Source of the DNA: Calothrix sp. NIES-3974
GTDB taxonomy: Bacteria > Cyanobacteriota > Cyanobacteriia > Cyanobacteriales > Nostocaceae
NCBI RefSeq assembly: GCF_002368395.1
Contig: NZ_AP018254.1
Location: 1,612,001 to 1,676,000 of the forward strand
DNA: 64,000 nucleotides
Direction of reading: 5' to 3'
In this document: positions 28,792-38,067 of the stretch, one piece after another
Numbering within the stretch: position 1 is the first letter of the stretch
Layout of the letters: every line of letters starts with the position of its first letter
Translations under genes and position numbers: made by a program
The notes under the pieces: model-generated
What the model was told of the DNA's origin: nothing
The model's database searches: none
What the model saw: the letters and a program-made list of their open reading frames with translations, nothing else

Positions 28792-29160
28792 TTATCCAAA
28801 CCAATGGGAAGGTTCACACACCGGTTGAACTGTTTCACAAAGAATTTGACTAATTAACTCCGATTTCATTTGCATGATTACACATATCCCTTGATGGATG
28901 AGATTTTGTAAGTGCAATTGATGTTGGAGGGGGGTACGGGGAATTTTTGAGACTGGAACTTGATTTGTGTTTTCCTGACTGCTTTCAACCGAACAGGAAC
29001 TATCTGCACAAGGAATTCTCACCAAGACATACTCAATCAATTGTTGACGAATATCAGGGATAGAAAAGGCTTGCTGATAAGGATTATATGGATATGTGTC
29101 CAGAACTTTCTCGATTTCGCCAACGATGGAATTAGGGGTAAAATTTGCTACGGTTTGCAT
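28792..29160 (-). CDS. Conserved-looking hypothetical protein, 122 aa
   Basis: I do not recognise a named family. The N-terminal half, with KVLDTYPYNPYQQAFSIPDI and RQQLIEYVLVRIP, looks like a compact helical domain of a kind I associate with small cyanobacterial proteins of unknown function. The C-terminal half (HQLHLQNLIHQGICVIMQMK) is helical, and several cysteines are scattered. No membrane segment or signal peptide. A single-gene unit facing the 762-bp AT-rich gap upstream. Confidence 0.6.
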   Translation of the reverse strand: MQTVANFTPNSIVGEIEKVLDTYPYNPYQQAFSIPDIRQQLIEYVLVRIPCADSSCSVESSQENTNQVPVSKIPRTPLQHQLHLQNLIHQGICVIMQMKSELISQILCETVQPVCEPSHWFG

Positions 29161-29760
29161 ATCCTTTTCTCCCTTGATGGTTTTATTAAGGTTTCTCTCT
29201 CAAAAGTTAAGTAAGCAGACAAATGGAAATTATCTGCCGCCGAATTTACTCCTCATCCCGTCAATTTCTATCCATTGAATTTGGTAGTTAGATATACAAA
29301 TATCTGTCTATCACTACTCAATTTTTCATCGATTCAAACTGTGGGTATCGCAAATTCGACGGGTATTATTTTCCACCAATCAAATCCTTTCACCAAAGAT
29401 TAATTTTTGATTAATTTTGACGATTTTATGAAATAATATTCTTATTGATTAGGGAGGTTTGATATTTCCATTTTTTTGTCTGTTTATCTACTGCTAATTA
29501 TTGATATTTTCTGACTTAATGGGGAGATTTGTAATAAAAATAATTGTTAACATAAGTAGGTAATTTACTGATTGTAATATTGTCTCAACATAAATTAATT
29601 AAAGTTTATTTTTGTTGGCAAATTGATGTATTGATAAATCCACTTGGAACGGGTTAATCTCTAAGTTTTTTAAATTTATCGGACTTCAGTCGTAACAAAA
29701 AGACATGAAAAAATATGAAGGGAAATGGTAGTAACCCCCATTTACCACAAGAGTGATGTT
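29161..29760. other. AT-rich gap with no gene
   Basis: Very AT-rich DNA between the 122-residue hypothetical gene and a MITE. No reading frame, tRNA or clear hairpin is apparent. The promoter of the minus-strand gene at 28792-29160 must lie at its left end. Confidence 0.35.
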
Positions 29761-29880
29761 AAGTAGGTAGGTGCAATTAAACATAAAACCACAACGCAAC
29801 CGTTCATTCGGAGTAGATACGACCCGTCGGGTCGTCTCTACTCCCTGATCTCAACGACAATCTTTACCACCCACCTACTT
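29761..29880. mobile_element. Non-autonomous inverted-repeat element (MITE), copy 1
   Basis: 120 bp bounded by AAGTAGGTAGGTG and CACCCACCTACTT, 13-bp terminal inverted repeats with one mismatch. The interior holds CAATTAAACATAAAACCACA, ACGCAACCGTTCATTCG, a family B palindrome in the middle, and CTCCCTGAT. A second copy in inverted orientation lies at 52478-52613. No coding capacity; it must be moved by a transposase elsewhere. No clear target-site duplication is visible. Confidence 0.7.
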
Positions 29881-29922
29881 GTATTTATTTATTTTTTTCT
29901 TTTTTCCCTAGTCACTCAGTGC

Positions 29923-30999
29923 TTAATTTTCTTCAAGCAAAAAATAATCATCTGGAATGGGATAATTAAAAAGTTGTTGATTGATGGCTTGAGTGGTGGT
30001 AATTCCTGAATATATGGCATTTTCAATCAAACTACCTGTGGATGGATGACACCAATCTCCACATAATGCTAAAGGTGCTGGTGATGAAGAGACTAAACAA
30101 GTATCGGGGATATGATGGGTGGGAAATGCATATCGCCATTTGTGGATTTGTGTCCACTCAGGGTTTTGTAGCCAAGATAATTGGGTAGCTTGGACTGATT
30201 GGGTGAGAATCAGGGGTATGGCGGTTTGTAAATCTTCTCTATCTAGATAGGTGTGGGCAAATTTTGGACTTGTTTGTATGCAGAAAACGGGTTGCTGGGG
30301 TTGGTGACGTTTGCTGCTGTCAAAACCAATCCATCCGAGAACTGCATCTGCAAGGAAAGTGAAAGCATTCCAAACAGGTAAGGGTGATGATGAGGTCGAA
30401 TATCCAGCCATTAAGCTCAGACATGGATGATATTCCATACTGTTAACTATATCCAGCAAAGATGAATCTATTAGAGATGGGGGAATTGTTTTTAACAGGA
30501 TTGCAGCTTGGGGTGCGGGAATGGCGATGATGAGAGATTTTGCGGTGATGGTATCCTTGTCATCAAGGAAAATCTGCCAATTACCACCGTGAATGGAGAG
30601 GGAGACAGCACGTTTTTGGAAGAGAATTTCTACAGAACTAGCCAGATATTTGGCGATCGCACTCATTCCTGTTTTCGCGATATACTGGTTGTTGAATTGG
30701 GATTTATGAATATCTGCTCCAACATGGTTCGTTTGCCAGTATTCCCCTTCCCAACCATGTAGGATTTCTTGATCGATTAAGGTTTTTAAAAACCTGAGAC
30801 CAATTTCTCCCTTGGGTTTAAAGTAACAAGCACCGTGGTCAACCCGAATCGAATCGCTAATTCGTCGTGTTGCAACTCGACCCCCTACACCCCGCGATTT
30901 TTCTAAAACAACCACACTGTAGCCTAAATCCTGCAACATCCGTGCAGAGGTCAGACCGGACATTCCTGCACCAATGATAGCTATATCCCAGATTTTCAT
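29923..30999 (-). CDS. FAD-dependent oxidoreductase, renalase-like
   Basis: A 358-residue flavoprotein of the amine oxidase/renalase-like group. The FAD-binding Rossmann motif IIGAGMSGLTSARMLQDLG is at residues 8-26, followed by VVVLEKSRGVGGRVATRR; a C-terminal ALCGDWCHPSTGSLIENAIY completes FAD binding. The substrate is unknown. Related cyanobacterial proteins are often annotated only as NAD(P)/FAD-dependent oxidoreductase. It is the last of three minus-strand genes, but a 226-bp gap with tandem repeats separates it from cobJ. Confidence 0.85.
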   Translation of the reverse strand: MKIWDIAIIGAGMSGLTSARMLQDLGYSVVVLEKSRGVGGRVATRRISDSIRVDHGACYFKPKGEIGLRFLKTLIDQEILHGWEGEYWQTNHVGADIHKSQFNNQYIAKTGMSAIAKYLASSVEILFQKRAVSLSIHGGNWQIFLDDKDTITAKSLIIAIPAPQAAILLKTIPPSLIDSSLLDIVNSMEYHPCLSLMAGYSTSSSPLPVWNAFTFLADAVLGWIGFDSSKRHQPQQPVFCIQTSPKFAHTYLDREDLQTAIPLILTQSVQATQLSWLQNPEWTQIHKWRYAFPTHHIPDTCLVSSSPAPLALCGDWCHPSTGSLIENAIYSGITTTQAINQQLFNYPIPDDYFLLEEN

Positions 31000-31039
31000 T
31001 AATTATTTGATTTCACTCAACTTTTGAACAGCTGGTTTG

Positions 31040-31182
31040 ATGTATGAATCAGACGCGATGTATGAATCAGACGCGATATATGAATCAGACGCGATGTATG
31101 AATCAGACGCGATATATGAATCAGACGCGATATATGAATCAGACGCGATATATGAATCAGACGCGATATATCGCGTCTCTAC
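31040..31182. repeat. 18-bp tandem repeat (7 units) grown from a family A palindrome
   Basis: Seven head-to-tail units of AT(G/A)TATGAATCAGACGCG occupy 31040-31165, ending in GACGCGATATATCGCGTC, a family A palindrome. The units share its left arm, so the array looks like an expansion of one arm plus its flank. The 18-bp period gives an in-frame six-residue repeat in a minus-strand frame, but there is no sign that this is a protein. Confidence 0.85.
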
Positions 31183-31225
31183 ATAATTCATACCATGATT
31201 CCGCACCATCCTAATCTCCTGTCTC

Positions 31226-32986
31226 CTAATCATACCAACGTGGTGTATACACCCACACTCCTCCATCATGACGGGGAATGGTTTTCGTGCGACTGGAACC
31301 GACAATAATCACTGTTCCCATATCCACCTGTTCCTGATTTAACTCTGCTAGGGTTTGTATAATCACTTCTTCCTTACTTCTAGTCAGGTTTTTCCCCAGA
31401 ATTACCGGGGTATGGGGGTGACGATAGCGAAGTAAAATTTCTTGAGCTTGGACTAACTGTTGTTTACGGGTTTTCGACACCGGATTATAGAAGGCAATGA
31501 CAAAATCAGCAGCAGCAGCAGCTTCAATCCGTTGTGCAATGATTGACCAAGGTTTCAGGATATCCGATAGGGAAATGACGCAAAAATCATGACCAATGGG
31601 TGCGCCAACTCTTGCTGCTGCGGTTTGTACTGCGGAAATACCAGGTGCAACTTCAATTTCCACCGTTGACCAAGCTGGATTTTTGTCGGTGTCGATGACC
31701 TCAAAGACGGCTGTAGCCATTGCGTAAATACCGGGGTCTCCAGAGGAAACAAGGACAACATTTTTACCTGTTGTTGCCAGGTCAAGGGCAAATCTTGCTC
31801 GGTCTAGTTCTTGACGGTTATCGGAATCATGGCGGGTTTGTCCGGGTAACAATGGGCCAACTAGGTTTAAGTAGGTGGTATATCCGACTAAATCGGTCGC
31901 ATTGGCTAAAGCTGTTTGCACTTGGGGAGACATATTCATCTTATCACCGGGTCCAGTGCCAACTATGGTTAATTTTCCCCGTGGTTGTCCGTATTCCTGG
32001 GGATGGATAATTTTTGTGCTAATAGCTGCTAAACAGGTGATTTCTGGGGTTGAGACAATCGGAATTATTTCAGAGGTGGATGTTTTCAGGATTTCTGCGA
32101 CGATTGTGGTTGCATTGACGATGGCATTTTCCCGAAACTCATGGTGGAGAAACCGTAGGGGACGATTTAATTGGTCGGCAATTGCGATAATACTGGGATT
32201 TGCACCATCAGTCAGGGGACAGAAAATTCCTGCGATCGCATTAATTGCTAAGTTGTGTTCTGCTAAGGTTGTGAGGATAAGCTCTCTATCGATTTTGAGG
32301 TGGTTAGTTGCAAAGTTTTGACTGTGATTACTGGCGATGGCTAAAATAATTTTCTGGGGATGGTATACTAAACAATTGGGACTAGGCTGGGCATTTTTTT
32401 CCGTGACTTGAATCGTTAAATTCCCATTGGTCACAATTGGTAATTTACTTTCATATAACCACGGTGCATCCCCGATTAATTTGAGTGTATGACCTGCAAT
32501 TAAATTGGCAATAAATCCTTTGGCATCCTCTGGATTCGCTAAAATATAACCAGGGGGCGGATTTAACAAAGTAGTGCGAAAACGAATATCCCCCGTAGTT
32601 GTAATCCCTGGGGGAATCTCTAGGCGACTGGCGATAATTCTAGCTAAATCATTCACCCCATGTAAACCACCGAGTAGGGGAACCACTGCACTACCATCCT
32701 CAGCCACCGCAATCACAGGGGGTTCTAAATATTTATTATTAAGTAAACTAGCCAAAGTCCGAATTAAAATTCCTGCGGCACAAATACCAATTATTGGTGT
32801 TCCAACTGTAAATAATTCCCGTAAAGTTGGGCCGAATTCTTCATAAAAAACATCTGCATCAGTCACCCTAGTTGATAGTCCATAAATTTGACCACCTGGT
32901 AAATCTTGAATAATCTGTCTGGCTAAGGGAACACTAGTTTGGGTTAGCACGATTACCACGGGTGATGGTAGCAGAGAGAGATTCAT
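31226..32986 (-). CDS. cobJ: CbiG-CobJ fusion, cobalamin corrin-ring synthesis
   Basis: A 586-residue fusion. Residues 1 to about 330 match CbiG (cobalt-precorrin-5A hydrolase): PIIGICAAGILIRTLASLL, VVPLLGGLHGVNDLARIIAS, then a C-terminal CbiG part with NAIAGIFCPLTDGAN. From about residue 340 the CobJ/CbiH precorrin-3B C17-methyltransferase domain begins, KLTIVGTGPGDKMNMSPQVQ, with VVLVSSGDPGIYAMATAVFE and VAPGISAVQTAAARVGAPIG. Together these contract the corrin ring. Such fusions are usual in cyanobacteria. Full length. It is followed upstream, 65 bp away, by a methyltransferase gene on the same strand. Confidence 0.92.
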   Translation of the reverse strand: MNLSLLPSPVVIVLTQTSVPLARQIIQDLPGGQIYGLSTRVTDADVFYEEFGPTLRELFTVGTPIIGICAAGILIRTLASLLNNKYLEPPVIAVAEDGSAVVPLLGGLHGVNDLARIIASRLEIPPGITTTGDIRFRTTLLNPPPGYILANPEDAKGFIANLIAGHTLKLIGDAPWLYESKLPIVTNGNLTIQVTEKNAQPSPNCLVYHPQKIILAIASNHSQNFATNHLKIDRELILTTLAEHNLAINAIAGIFCPLTDGANPSIIAIADQLNRPLRFLHHEFRENAIVNATTIVAEILKTSTSEIIPIVSTPEITCLAAISTKIIHPQEYGQPRGKLTIVGTGPGDKMNMSPQVQTALANATDLVGYTTYLNLVGPLLPGQTRHDSDNRQELDRARFALDLATTGKNVVLVSSGDPGIYAMATAVFEVIDTDKNPAWSTVEIEVAPGISAVQTAAARVGAPIGHDFCVISLSDILKPWSIIAQRIEAAAAADFVIAFYNPVSKTRKQQLVQAQEILLRYRHPHTPVILGKNLTRSKEEVIIQTLAELNQEQVDMGTVIIVGSSRTKTIPRHDGGVWVYTPRWYD

Positions 32987-33051
32987 GGACTTTGAGATGG
33001 AAAATAGGGATTTGCAATTGTTCTTTGAGAACGGACAGGGGTAGGAGCAAG

Positions 33052-33834
33052 TTATTTTTTTTCAAACACAAACAGATTAGTGGTAGCAATATTAGCCGGA
33101 AACCGCCAACGATAGGCAAAATTATTTAACCGCAACAATAACCTTCGAGGAAATCCATCTAGACGACGTTGAATTTCTGATAATTCACCAATTCCCCGAT
33201 AGTACAATCGCAAACCACGCTCGGCTAAATAATTCACGATACTATCCCCATCAAATCGCCATAGCCACAAGTCCTCATGGTTCATCCGATAACAGTAGCC
33301 ATCACCAAGTTGCGATCGCACGATTGGGGATAATGGTTTAGATAACATAAATCGGGCCATATTTTCAATTTTATGGTCAAATGCATCCCGATTTGTCAGA
33401 TACAAAGCTAATTTTCCTCCAGGTTTAACAATCCGTGCTAGTTCATCCAAGGCTTTTTCGACTGCGGGAATATGAATAATTACCCCCCAAGAAAATACAT
33501 AACCAAAGGAATGATTGGCGAAACTCAACTGAGTTAAATCCATTGGCTGTAAATTCACCCTATCACTCAAATTGCTATCGGCAATTCGATGTTTAGCATG
33601 ATTTAACATCGTTTCCGAGATATCAATCCCTTGAACTTGATACCCGGCTTTTGCTACCCGTATACTGTGTACACCAGGACCACAACCTGCATCTAATACC
33701 GTTGCACCTGGTGGTACATCCATAATTCGCAACATATCCGTGACAGCCCAATCATAATATTTAATGGCAATTGGGTGATAATAATCCACATCCCATTGTT
33801 CTACGGTCGTCTGTTGGTTAAATACTGCCTTCAT
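33052..33834 (-). CDS. Class I SAM-dependent methyltransferase
   Basis: About 260 residues from the ATG at 33832-33834; a GTG two codons upstream is less likely. Motif I is VLDAGCGPGVHSIRVAKAGY near residue 47, followed by VQGIDISETMLNHAKHR and FSWGVIIHIPAVEKALDELA with LARIVKPGGKLALYL. This is the UbiE/UPF0020-like methyltransferase_11 type, usually acting on small molecules. The substrate is unknown. Directly upstream of the cobalamin fusion gene, but no link to corrinoid chemistry can be shown. Confidence 0.85.
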   Translation of the reverse strand: MKAVFNQQTTVEQWDVDYYHPIAIKYYDWAVTDMLRIMDVPPGATVLDAGCGPGVHSIRVAKAGYQVQGIDISETMLNHAKHRIADSNLSDRVNLQPMDLTQLSFANHSFGYVFSWGVIIHIPAVEKALDELARIVKPGGKLALYLTNRDAFDHKIENMARFMLSKPLSPIVRSQLGDGYCYRMNHEDLWLWRFDGDSIVNYLAERGLRLYYRGIGELSEIQRRLDGFPRRLLLRLNNFAYRWRFPANIATTNLFVFEKK

Positions 33835-34495
33835 GACCACAATATCCTAACTAGACTGAATTTACCTATATTGAACTTGGTGGTGTGTTTGGCACACTCG
33901 ATATAGATAAGCATTATTTCCTTGTAAAAAAATATTTCTGGCGATAGATTTTTTTTGAGAAGTTATGCGATTTTGGATTTTAGATTACCCTTCGGTCGGT
34001 CCACTAGCCTAAAGGCATGGCTTTCGCCAACGCGTCTATGGATTTTGGATTAAACTTGGATTTCTTTCTCCCTTGTAACCATTCATCAAAATAAAGTTGG
34101 CAGACCTCTACAGGGAGTAGGGAGTAAAAGGAAAATTCATCCGTCACTCAAGACTTAATATCGCAACCCCAAATGAATTATAAAATCTGAGATATGGGGT
34201 CGTTGACTGTTAACCGTTGACAGTCACCAGTTTCCCGCAGGATATAACTAAAACCTATATTTTCACTACTTAAATCGGATTACTATAAACTTACTTGTGA
34301 TAAATCCTATATTCTCATACATTCTGGTGTAATGTTTACATAACGCCTACTCCCTACTCCCTGTACAGACTACCCGACAGGTCGTCTCTACTTCCTCTAT
34401 GTACGAGCAAGAATCATAATTGAGAACCCAACGGGACTGGGTTGAATCTATAATCAAAAATGTAAAATACTTAACATTTGAGAAAAATCTTGGCA
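33835..34495. other. Repeat-rich gap
   Basis: No gene. It holds a GATTTTGGATTTTAGATTAC-type repeat near 33970, GGGAGTAGGGAGTA tandem runs, a partial copy of the 90-bp element (AAGGAAAATTCATCCGTCAC near 34128), GTTGACTGTTAACCGTTGAC near 34202 and a degenerate family B palindrome near 34367-34392. Confidence 0.45.
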
Positions 34496-34975
34496 ATGAC
34501 TATATACTTTTATAAAGCCAGTGATGCCTACGGTTGTTTTTCCAACTTTTCCCTGCATGGAATCGAAATTCAAGGGACATACTGGATGACCGTTGAGCAT
34601 TATTATCAATCACAAAAATTTGTTGGTAGTATTGATGAAAAAATTATTCCTTTAATTCAAGCTGCACCAACTCCAGAAATAGCTGCGGCTTTAGGGAGAG
34701 ATTGTTCTCGCACAATTCGTGATGATTGGGATTTAGTTAAAATCCAAGTTATGAGACGTGCTGTGATGCAGAAATTTTCGACCCATGCAGATATTCGTCA
34801 TATCTTGTTGAATACTGGTGAGGAAATTTTAATCGAAGATTCACCCAGAGATTATTTTTGGGGGTGTGGTGCAGATAAATCTGGACAAAATCAACTGGGA
34901 AGAATTTTGATGGATGTGCGAACAGAACTGCGCCAAGTTTATCATGTCATGGAAACAGAATATTTGTTCCACTAA
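34496..34975 (+). CDS. NADAR-family protein (YbiA-like)
   Basis: About 159 residues from the ATG at 34496; a TTG six codons upstream is possible. NADAR hallmarks are CFSNFSLHGIEIQGTYWMT, the active-site TVEHYYQSQKF, and the terminal WGCGADKSGQNQLGRILMDV. Known family members hydrolyse N-glycosidic bonds: YbiA-type enzymes act on riboflavin intermediates, others remove ADP-ribose from guanine in DNA. The gene is alone, with no DarT-like toxin beside it, which makes metabolite repair as likely as a toxin-antidote role. Family call firm. Confidence 0.9.
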   Translation: MTIYFYKASDAYGCFSNFSLHGIEIQGTYWMTVEHYYQSQKFVGSIDEKIIPLIQAAPTPEIAAALGRDCSRTIRDDWDLVKIQVMRRAVMQKFSTHADIRHILLNTGEEILIEDSPRDYFWGCGADKSGQNQLGRILMDVRTELRQVYHVMETEYLFH

Positions 34976-35481
34976 TATCCTTTACGCTCATGCTTGCTAC
35001 ATATTAGGGGCTGTAACCGTTGATTATTATAGTTTCATTTATTGCAAAATACAAGAGAATCGATATAAGAGGATGCTGGTCAAGTATTAATTATCACTAT
35101 TTTGACTATCGTCCTGACTCTGGACGTGGGGTTATAAAACGGATTTTTCCTTCGAGAGTACAGACGCGACATGTCGCTTCTTTTGCTGCTCCCAAAAACG
35201 ATAATTCAAGTATTAAAAATGACTTTTTAAACAACCCCTCAGAATGGTTATACAACTTTGCATACTGATTACTGATACATTTCCCTTTTGGTTTGTTGAC
35301 AGTTAACTGGTGACGGTTGACTGTTGAACTTTAAGTATTAGCTATTTCCAATCAAAGTTCACTGATTGACCGTGTAAAGTATAAATTAGGGGAATAAAAA
35401 GAAACTCTAAAATTGACAACGGCTTCAAATAGGATTGTGCTAGGCTGGGGTAACTAGCAATTAAAATTAAAATGGTGAATC
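34976..35481. other. Gap between NADAR and TPR genes
   Basis: About 500 bp without a supportable gene. A GTTGACAGTTAACTGGTGAC repeat near 35298 resembles one near 34200. A degenerate CAGACGCGACATGTCGC half-palindrome lies near 35161. An 82-codon frame at 35020-35268 crosses these repeats and looks accidental. Confidence 0.4.
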
Positions 35482-36507
35482 ATGTCACAAACCGGAAGTT
35501 ATTCTCGTCCTCAGACGGGTGAAATGCTATCTCCGGATATTCAAAACCCAACCCAACGTCAACCATCTAAGCGTAGATGGTTTTTGCTTATTATTACCAC
35601 ATTTATTCTCGCAACTATCCTATATTGGCAAATAAATATTCATAATTCCCAGACTCCCAACCCTTCTTCCCCTTCCCCAGCAACTACAACAGAAATGATG
35701 AATCAGGGAATTATGGCGATGCAAAGTCATAACTATCCCCTGGCAATTACAGCATTTTCTCAGCAAATGGCGCAACAAACCCACATTGCTAGTGCCTATA
35801 GTAATCGTTGTTTAGCCTACCTTCAAATCCAAGCATACGAGAATGCGATCGCAGATTGCAACCAAGCCATCAACCTCAATCCCAATAACACGGAAGCCTA
35901 TTTAAATCGAGGTATCAGCTATTACCAAATCGGCAATTATGAACAAGCCCTCAACAATACTCAACAAGTAATTATCCGCCATCCCGGTGACTTTCGAGCC
36001 TACTACAATCGCGGTCTCGCAAACACTGCTCTCGGTAACTATCCCCAAGCCATTCATGATTATCACATAGCCCTGATCAGCTTTACCTGTCACCCTTCCC
36101 ACCATCCATCCCTACTTGCAGATATTTACAACGACCTGGGTTTAGCCTATTTCCAACTCCACAACCTCAACAGCGCTATAGACCAGTTTAACTTGGCAAT
36201 TCGCACCTATCCCATCCACGAATTTGCCCATTTTAATCGCGGTTGTAGCTGTGGAAAACAAGGTAATTATCGCGATGCCATCCGTGATTTTAGCCAAGTA
36301 GTCAGAATTAATCCCAGCAATACCAATGCCTATGTTAACCGAGGTATGGCTTACCACTATCTCGGTTATGAAAGTGCTGCGATCGCTGACTTAAAAACCG
36401 CTATTCAGCAATTTTCCACTCAAAACAACCAAATCGCCTACCAAAAGACCCTCAACCTACTCAAATTTGTACAAACACAAATACATTCCTTCTCCCAAAT
36501 CGGTTGA
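35482..36507 (+). CDS. TPR-repeat protein with N-terminal membrane anchor
   Basis: A 341-residue protein. Residues 32-49 (RWFLLIITTFILATILYW) form one membrane helix after a polar N-terminus, so the rest is probably outside the cytoplasm or in the lumen. A Pro/Ser/Thr linker follows, then about six tetratricopeptide repeats (AYSNRCLAYLQIQAYENAIA, AYLNRGISYYQIGNYEQALN, AYYNRGLANTALGNYPQAIH and others). TPR domains bind partner proteins; the partner is not indicated. The gene is single, starting 30 bp after a TA-rich stretch. Confidence 0.85.
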   Translation: MSQTGSYSRPQTGEMLSPDIQNPTQRQPSKRRWFLLIITTFILATILYWQINIHNSQTPNPSSPSPATTTEMMNQGIMAMQSHNYPLAITAFSQQMAQQTHIASAYSNRCLAYLQIQAYENAIADCNQAINLNPNNTEAYLNRGISYYQIGNYEQALNNTQQVIIRHPGDFRAYYNRGLANTALGNYPQAIHDYHIALISFTCHPSHHPSLLADIYNDLGLAYFQLHNLNSAIDQFNLAIRTYPIHEFAHFNRGCSCGKQGNYRDAIRDFSQVVRINPSNTNAYVNRGMAYHYLGYESAAIADLKTAIQQFSTQNNQIAYQKTLNLLKFVQTQIHSFSQIG

Positions 36508-36819
36508 TTTAATTCGCAAGGGAGTAGGAAGTAGTGAATAGTCTTTGATTCCGATCAACTGGAGGGTATAGAGGAAAACTGTGCTACGCACATCTAAAAC
36601 ATCTACTGCGATGGTGTCATACTAAAAAAGGCTCAAGCAACAAAGGCCTGAACCCTTTACCAGCCAACTTCAAAAAATCAAACAAGGTAATACTAATTTG
36701 AAAAATTGAATTAAAACAGATGGAAATATGAAGAGCTTATACAGCAAATATTTCGCAATCTAAAATCCCTAGACGGACAGCAAAATGGTATAAATTATTA
36801 CTTTATTGTCCCAATTTAT

Positions 36820-37122
36820 TTAGTAACGATTACGACCACCGTAACCACCTCGGTTTCCACCAAAGGAACCTCGATTGTTTTCTCTGGGTTTAGCCTTATT
36901 AACCTTTAGGTCACGACCCATCCATTCAGCACCATCAAGGGCTTCAATTGCAGCTTCTTCCTCTGCATCTGAACTCATTTCCACAAAACCAAAACCGCGC
37001 AAGCGACCTGTATCACGATCAACGGGAAGCTGCACTCGTTTCACAGAACCGTATTCCGCAAAAACTGCGTTCAAATTATCTTCCGTTACATCGTAAGAAA
37101 GATTACCTACATAAACTGACAT
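36820..37122 (-). CDS. rbp: RRM-type RNA-binding protein with Gly-rich tail
   Basis: A 100-residue cyanobacterial RNA-binding protein with one RNA recognition motif: RNP2 is VYVGNL at residues 3-8 and RNP1 is RGFGFVEM at about 42-49. The short C-terminus is Gly/Asn/Arg-rich (NRGSFGGNRGGYGGRNRY), as in the cold-induced Rbp class of filamentous cyanobacteria. These proteins bind single-stranded RNA and affect mRNA stability or localisation. The 5' leader (37123-37330) is long and AT-rich, which suits post-transcriptional cold control, though no defined element is seen. Confidence 0.92.
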   Translation of the reverse strand: MSVYVGNLSYDVTEDNLNAVFAEYGSVKRVQLPVDRDTGRLRGFGFVEMSSDAEEEAAIEALDGAEWMGRDLKVNKAKPRENNRGSFGGNRGGYGGRNRY

Positions 37123-37537
37123 AGATTGTCTCCGAAATCATAAAACATGTAGAGATTTAATCGTCGGAGAAAAGTCTGTGAATACCAAAAGGAAAAGCCT
37201 AACAATTACTAAAACCTATCAATACTAAAAACAAACACTGTCTGCCGAATTAATTCTCAACATACCCCCAGTGTAGCGCACTTTAAAGTATTTAGTGTTT
37301 CTTTTACAAAAAGCAACAAAACTTTACATATCGAAAAAATGCCAATGGTGATGACCGAACTCAATCCACCAACCTGGCTACGGAAAACCTAGTCTAATAT
37401 TTAACTTTGAAAACCAGAATTTATACTTTGTTATTGGAGGAAAATGTGATATATATTCTTTACGATTGCGGGATTTGCGCATAAACTACCTATTTACATT
37501 AGGGCATCAAGCTAGGGGAGTGATCGCAGGTGAAGAT

Positions 37538-37603
37538 ATTAGGCAATCTCAAAGCCTAATTTTTCCCTTGATAAGGTCGCAAGACCGAGATTCCCGTCAG
37601 GGA
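37538..37603 (+). ncRNA. Possible intrinsic terminator and structured RNA hairpins
   Basis: ATTAGGC (37538-37544) pairs with GCCTAAT (37554-37560) and is followed by TTTT, an intrinsic-terminator shape on the plus strand with no gene upstream. Two short, stable hairpins follow at once: GGTC-GCAA-GACC (37575-37586) and TCCC-GTCA-GGGA (37592-37603). The 945-bp gap 37123-38067 has no protein gene, so a small RNA ending here is conceivable. I do not match it to a known RNA family. Confidence 0.3.
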
Positions 37604-38067
37604 CAGTTCCAAAATAAAATAATCGAAATCAAGTAAATGGTTTATAAACATGAATACCCAAGCTAGTCTACCATGTCCTTTGGACACAACTAAACCATGT
37701 AAATAACTCATTCCTTGCTTGTAGATAGGGAGTGGAGAGTAGGGAGTCGGGAGTCGGAATCAGCTATTTTCCTGTTTGGTTGTGGGTTTTTCCCGTGAAG
37801 AACTGACTTGAAAGTGAGAGGGGGAAAACGGCCTTTATCTTCAAGAATGTGCATCTACGGTTCTAGTGTAAGCATTAGATTGAGGCTACTCCCAACTTCC
37901 TGCTTCCTACTCCCTGTTTACAAGCACGACTTTAGGTTGAAGAAGCACCTACAACCTGAATGAGGAAAAATAAAATAGTATTAATAAAAGGGCTAGACAT
38001 TCTATCGCACAAATAGAATGATTATTCTTGGATTGAAAACACTGTAAAAAAAAGCACGATAGGCGAT

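Noticed and set aside
31003-31305. Minus-strand ORF with SDSYIA repeats
   Set aside because: Produced by the 18-bp period of a non-coding palindrome expansion, and overlaps the end of cobJ.
35020-35268. 82-codon ORF between the NADAR and TPR genes
   Set aside because: Crosses palindrome fragments, unusual composition, no ribosome binding site.
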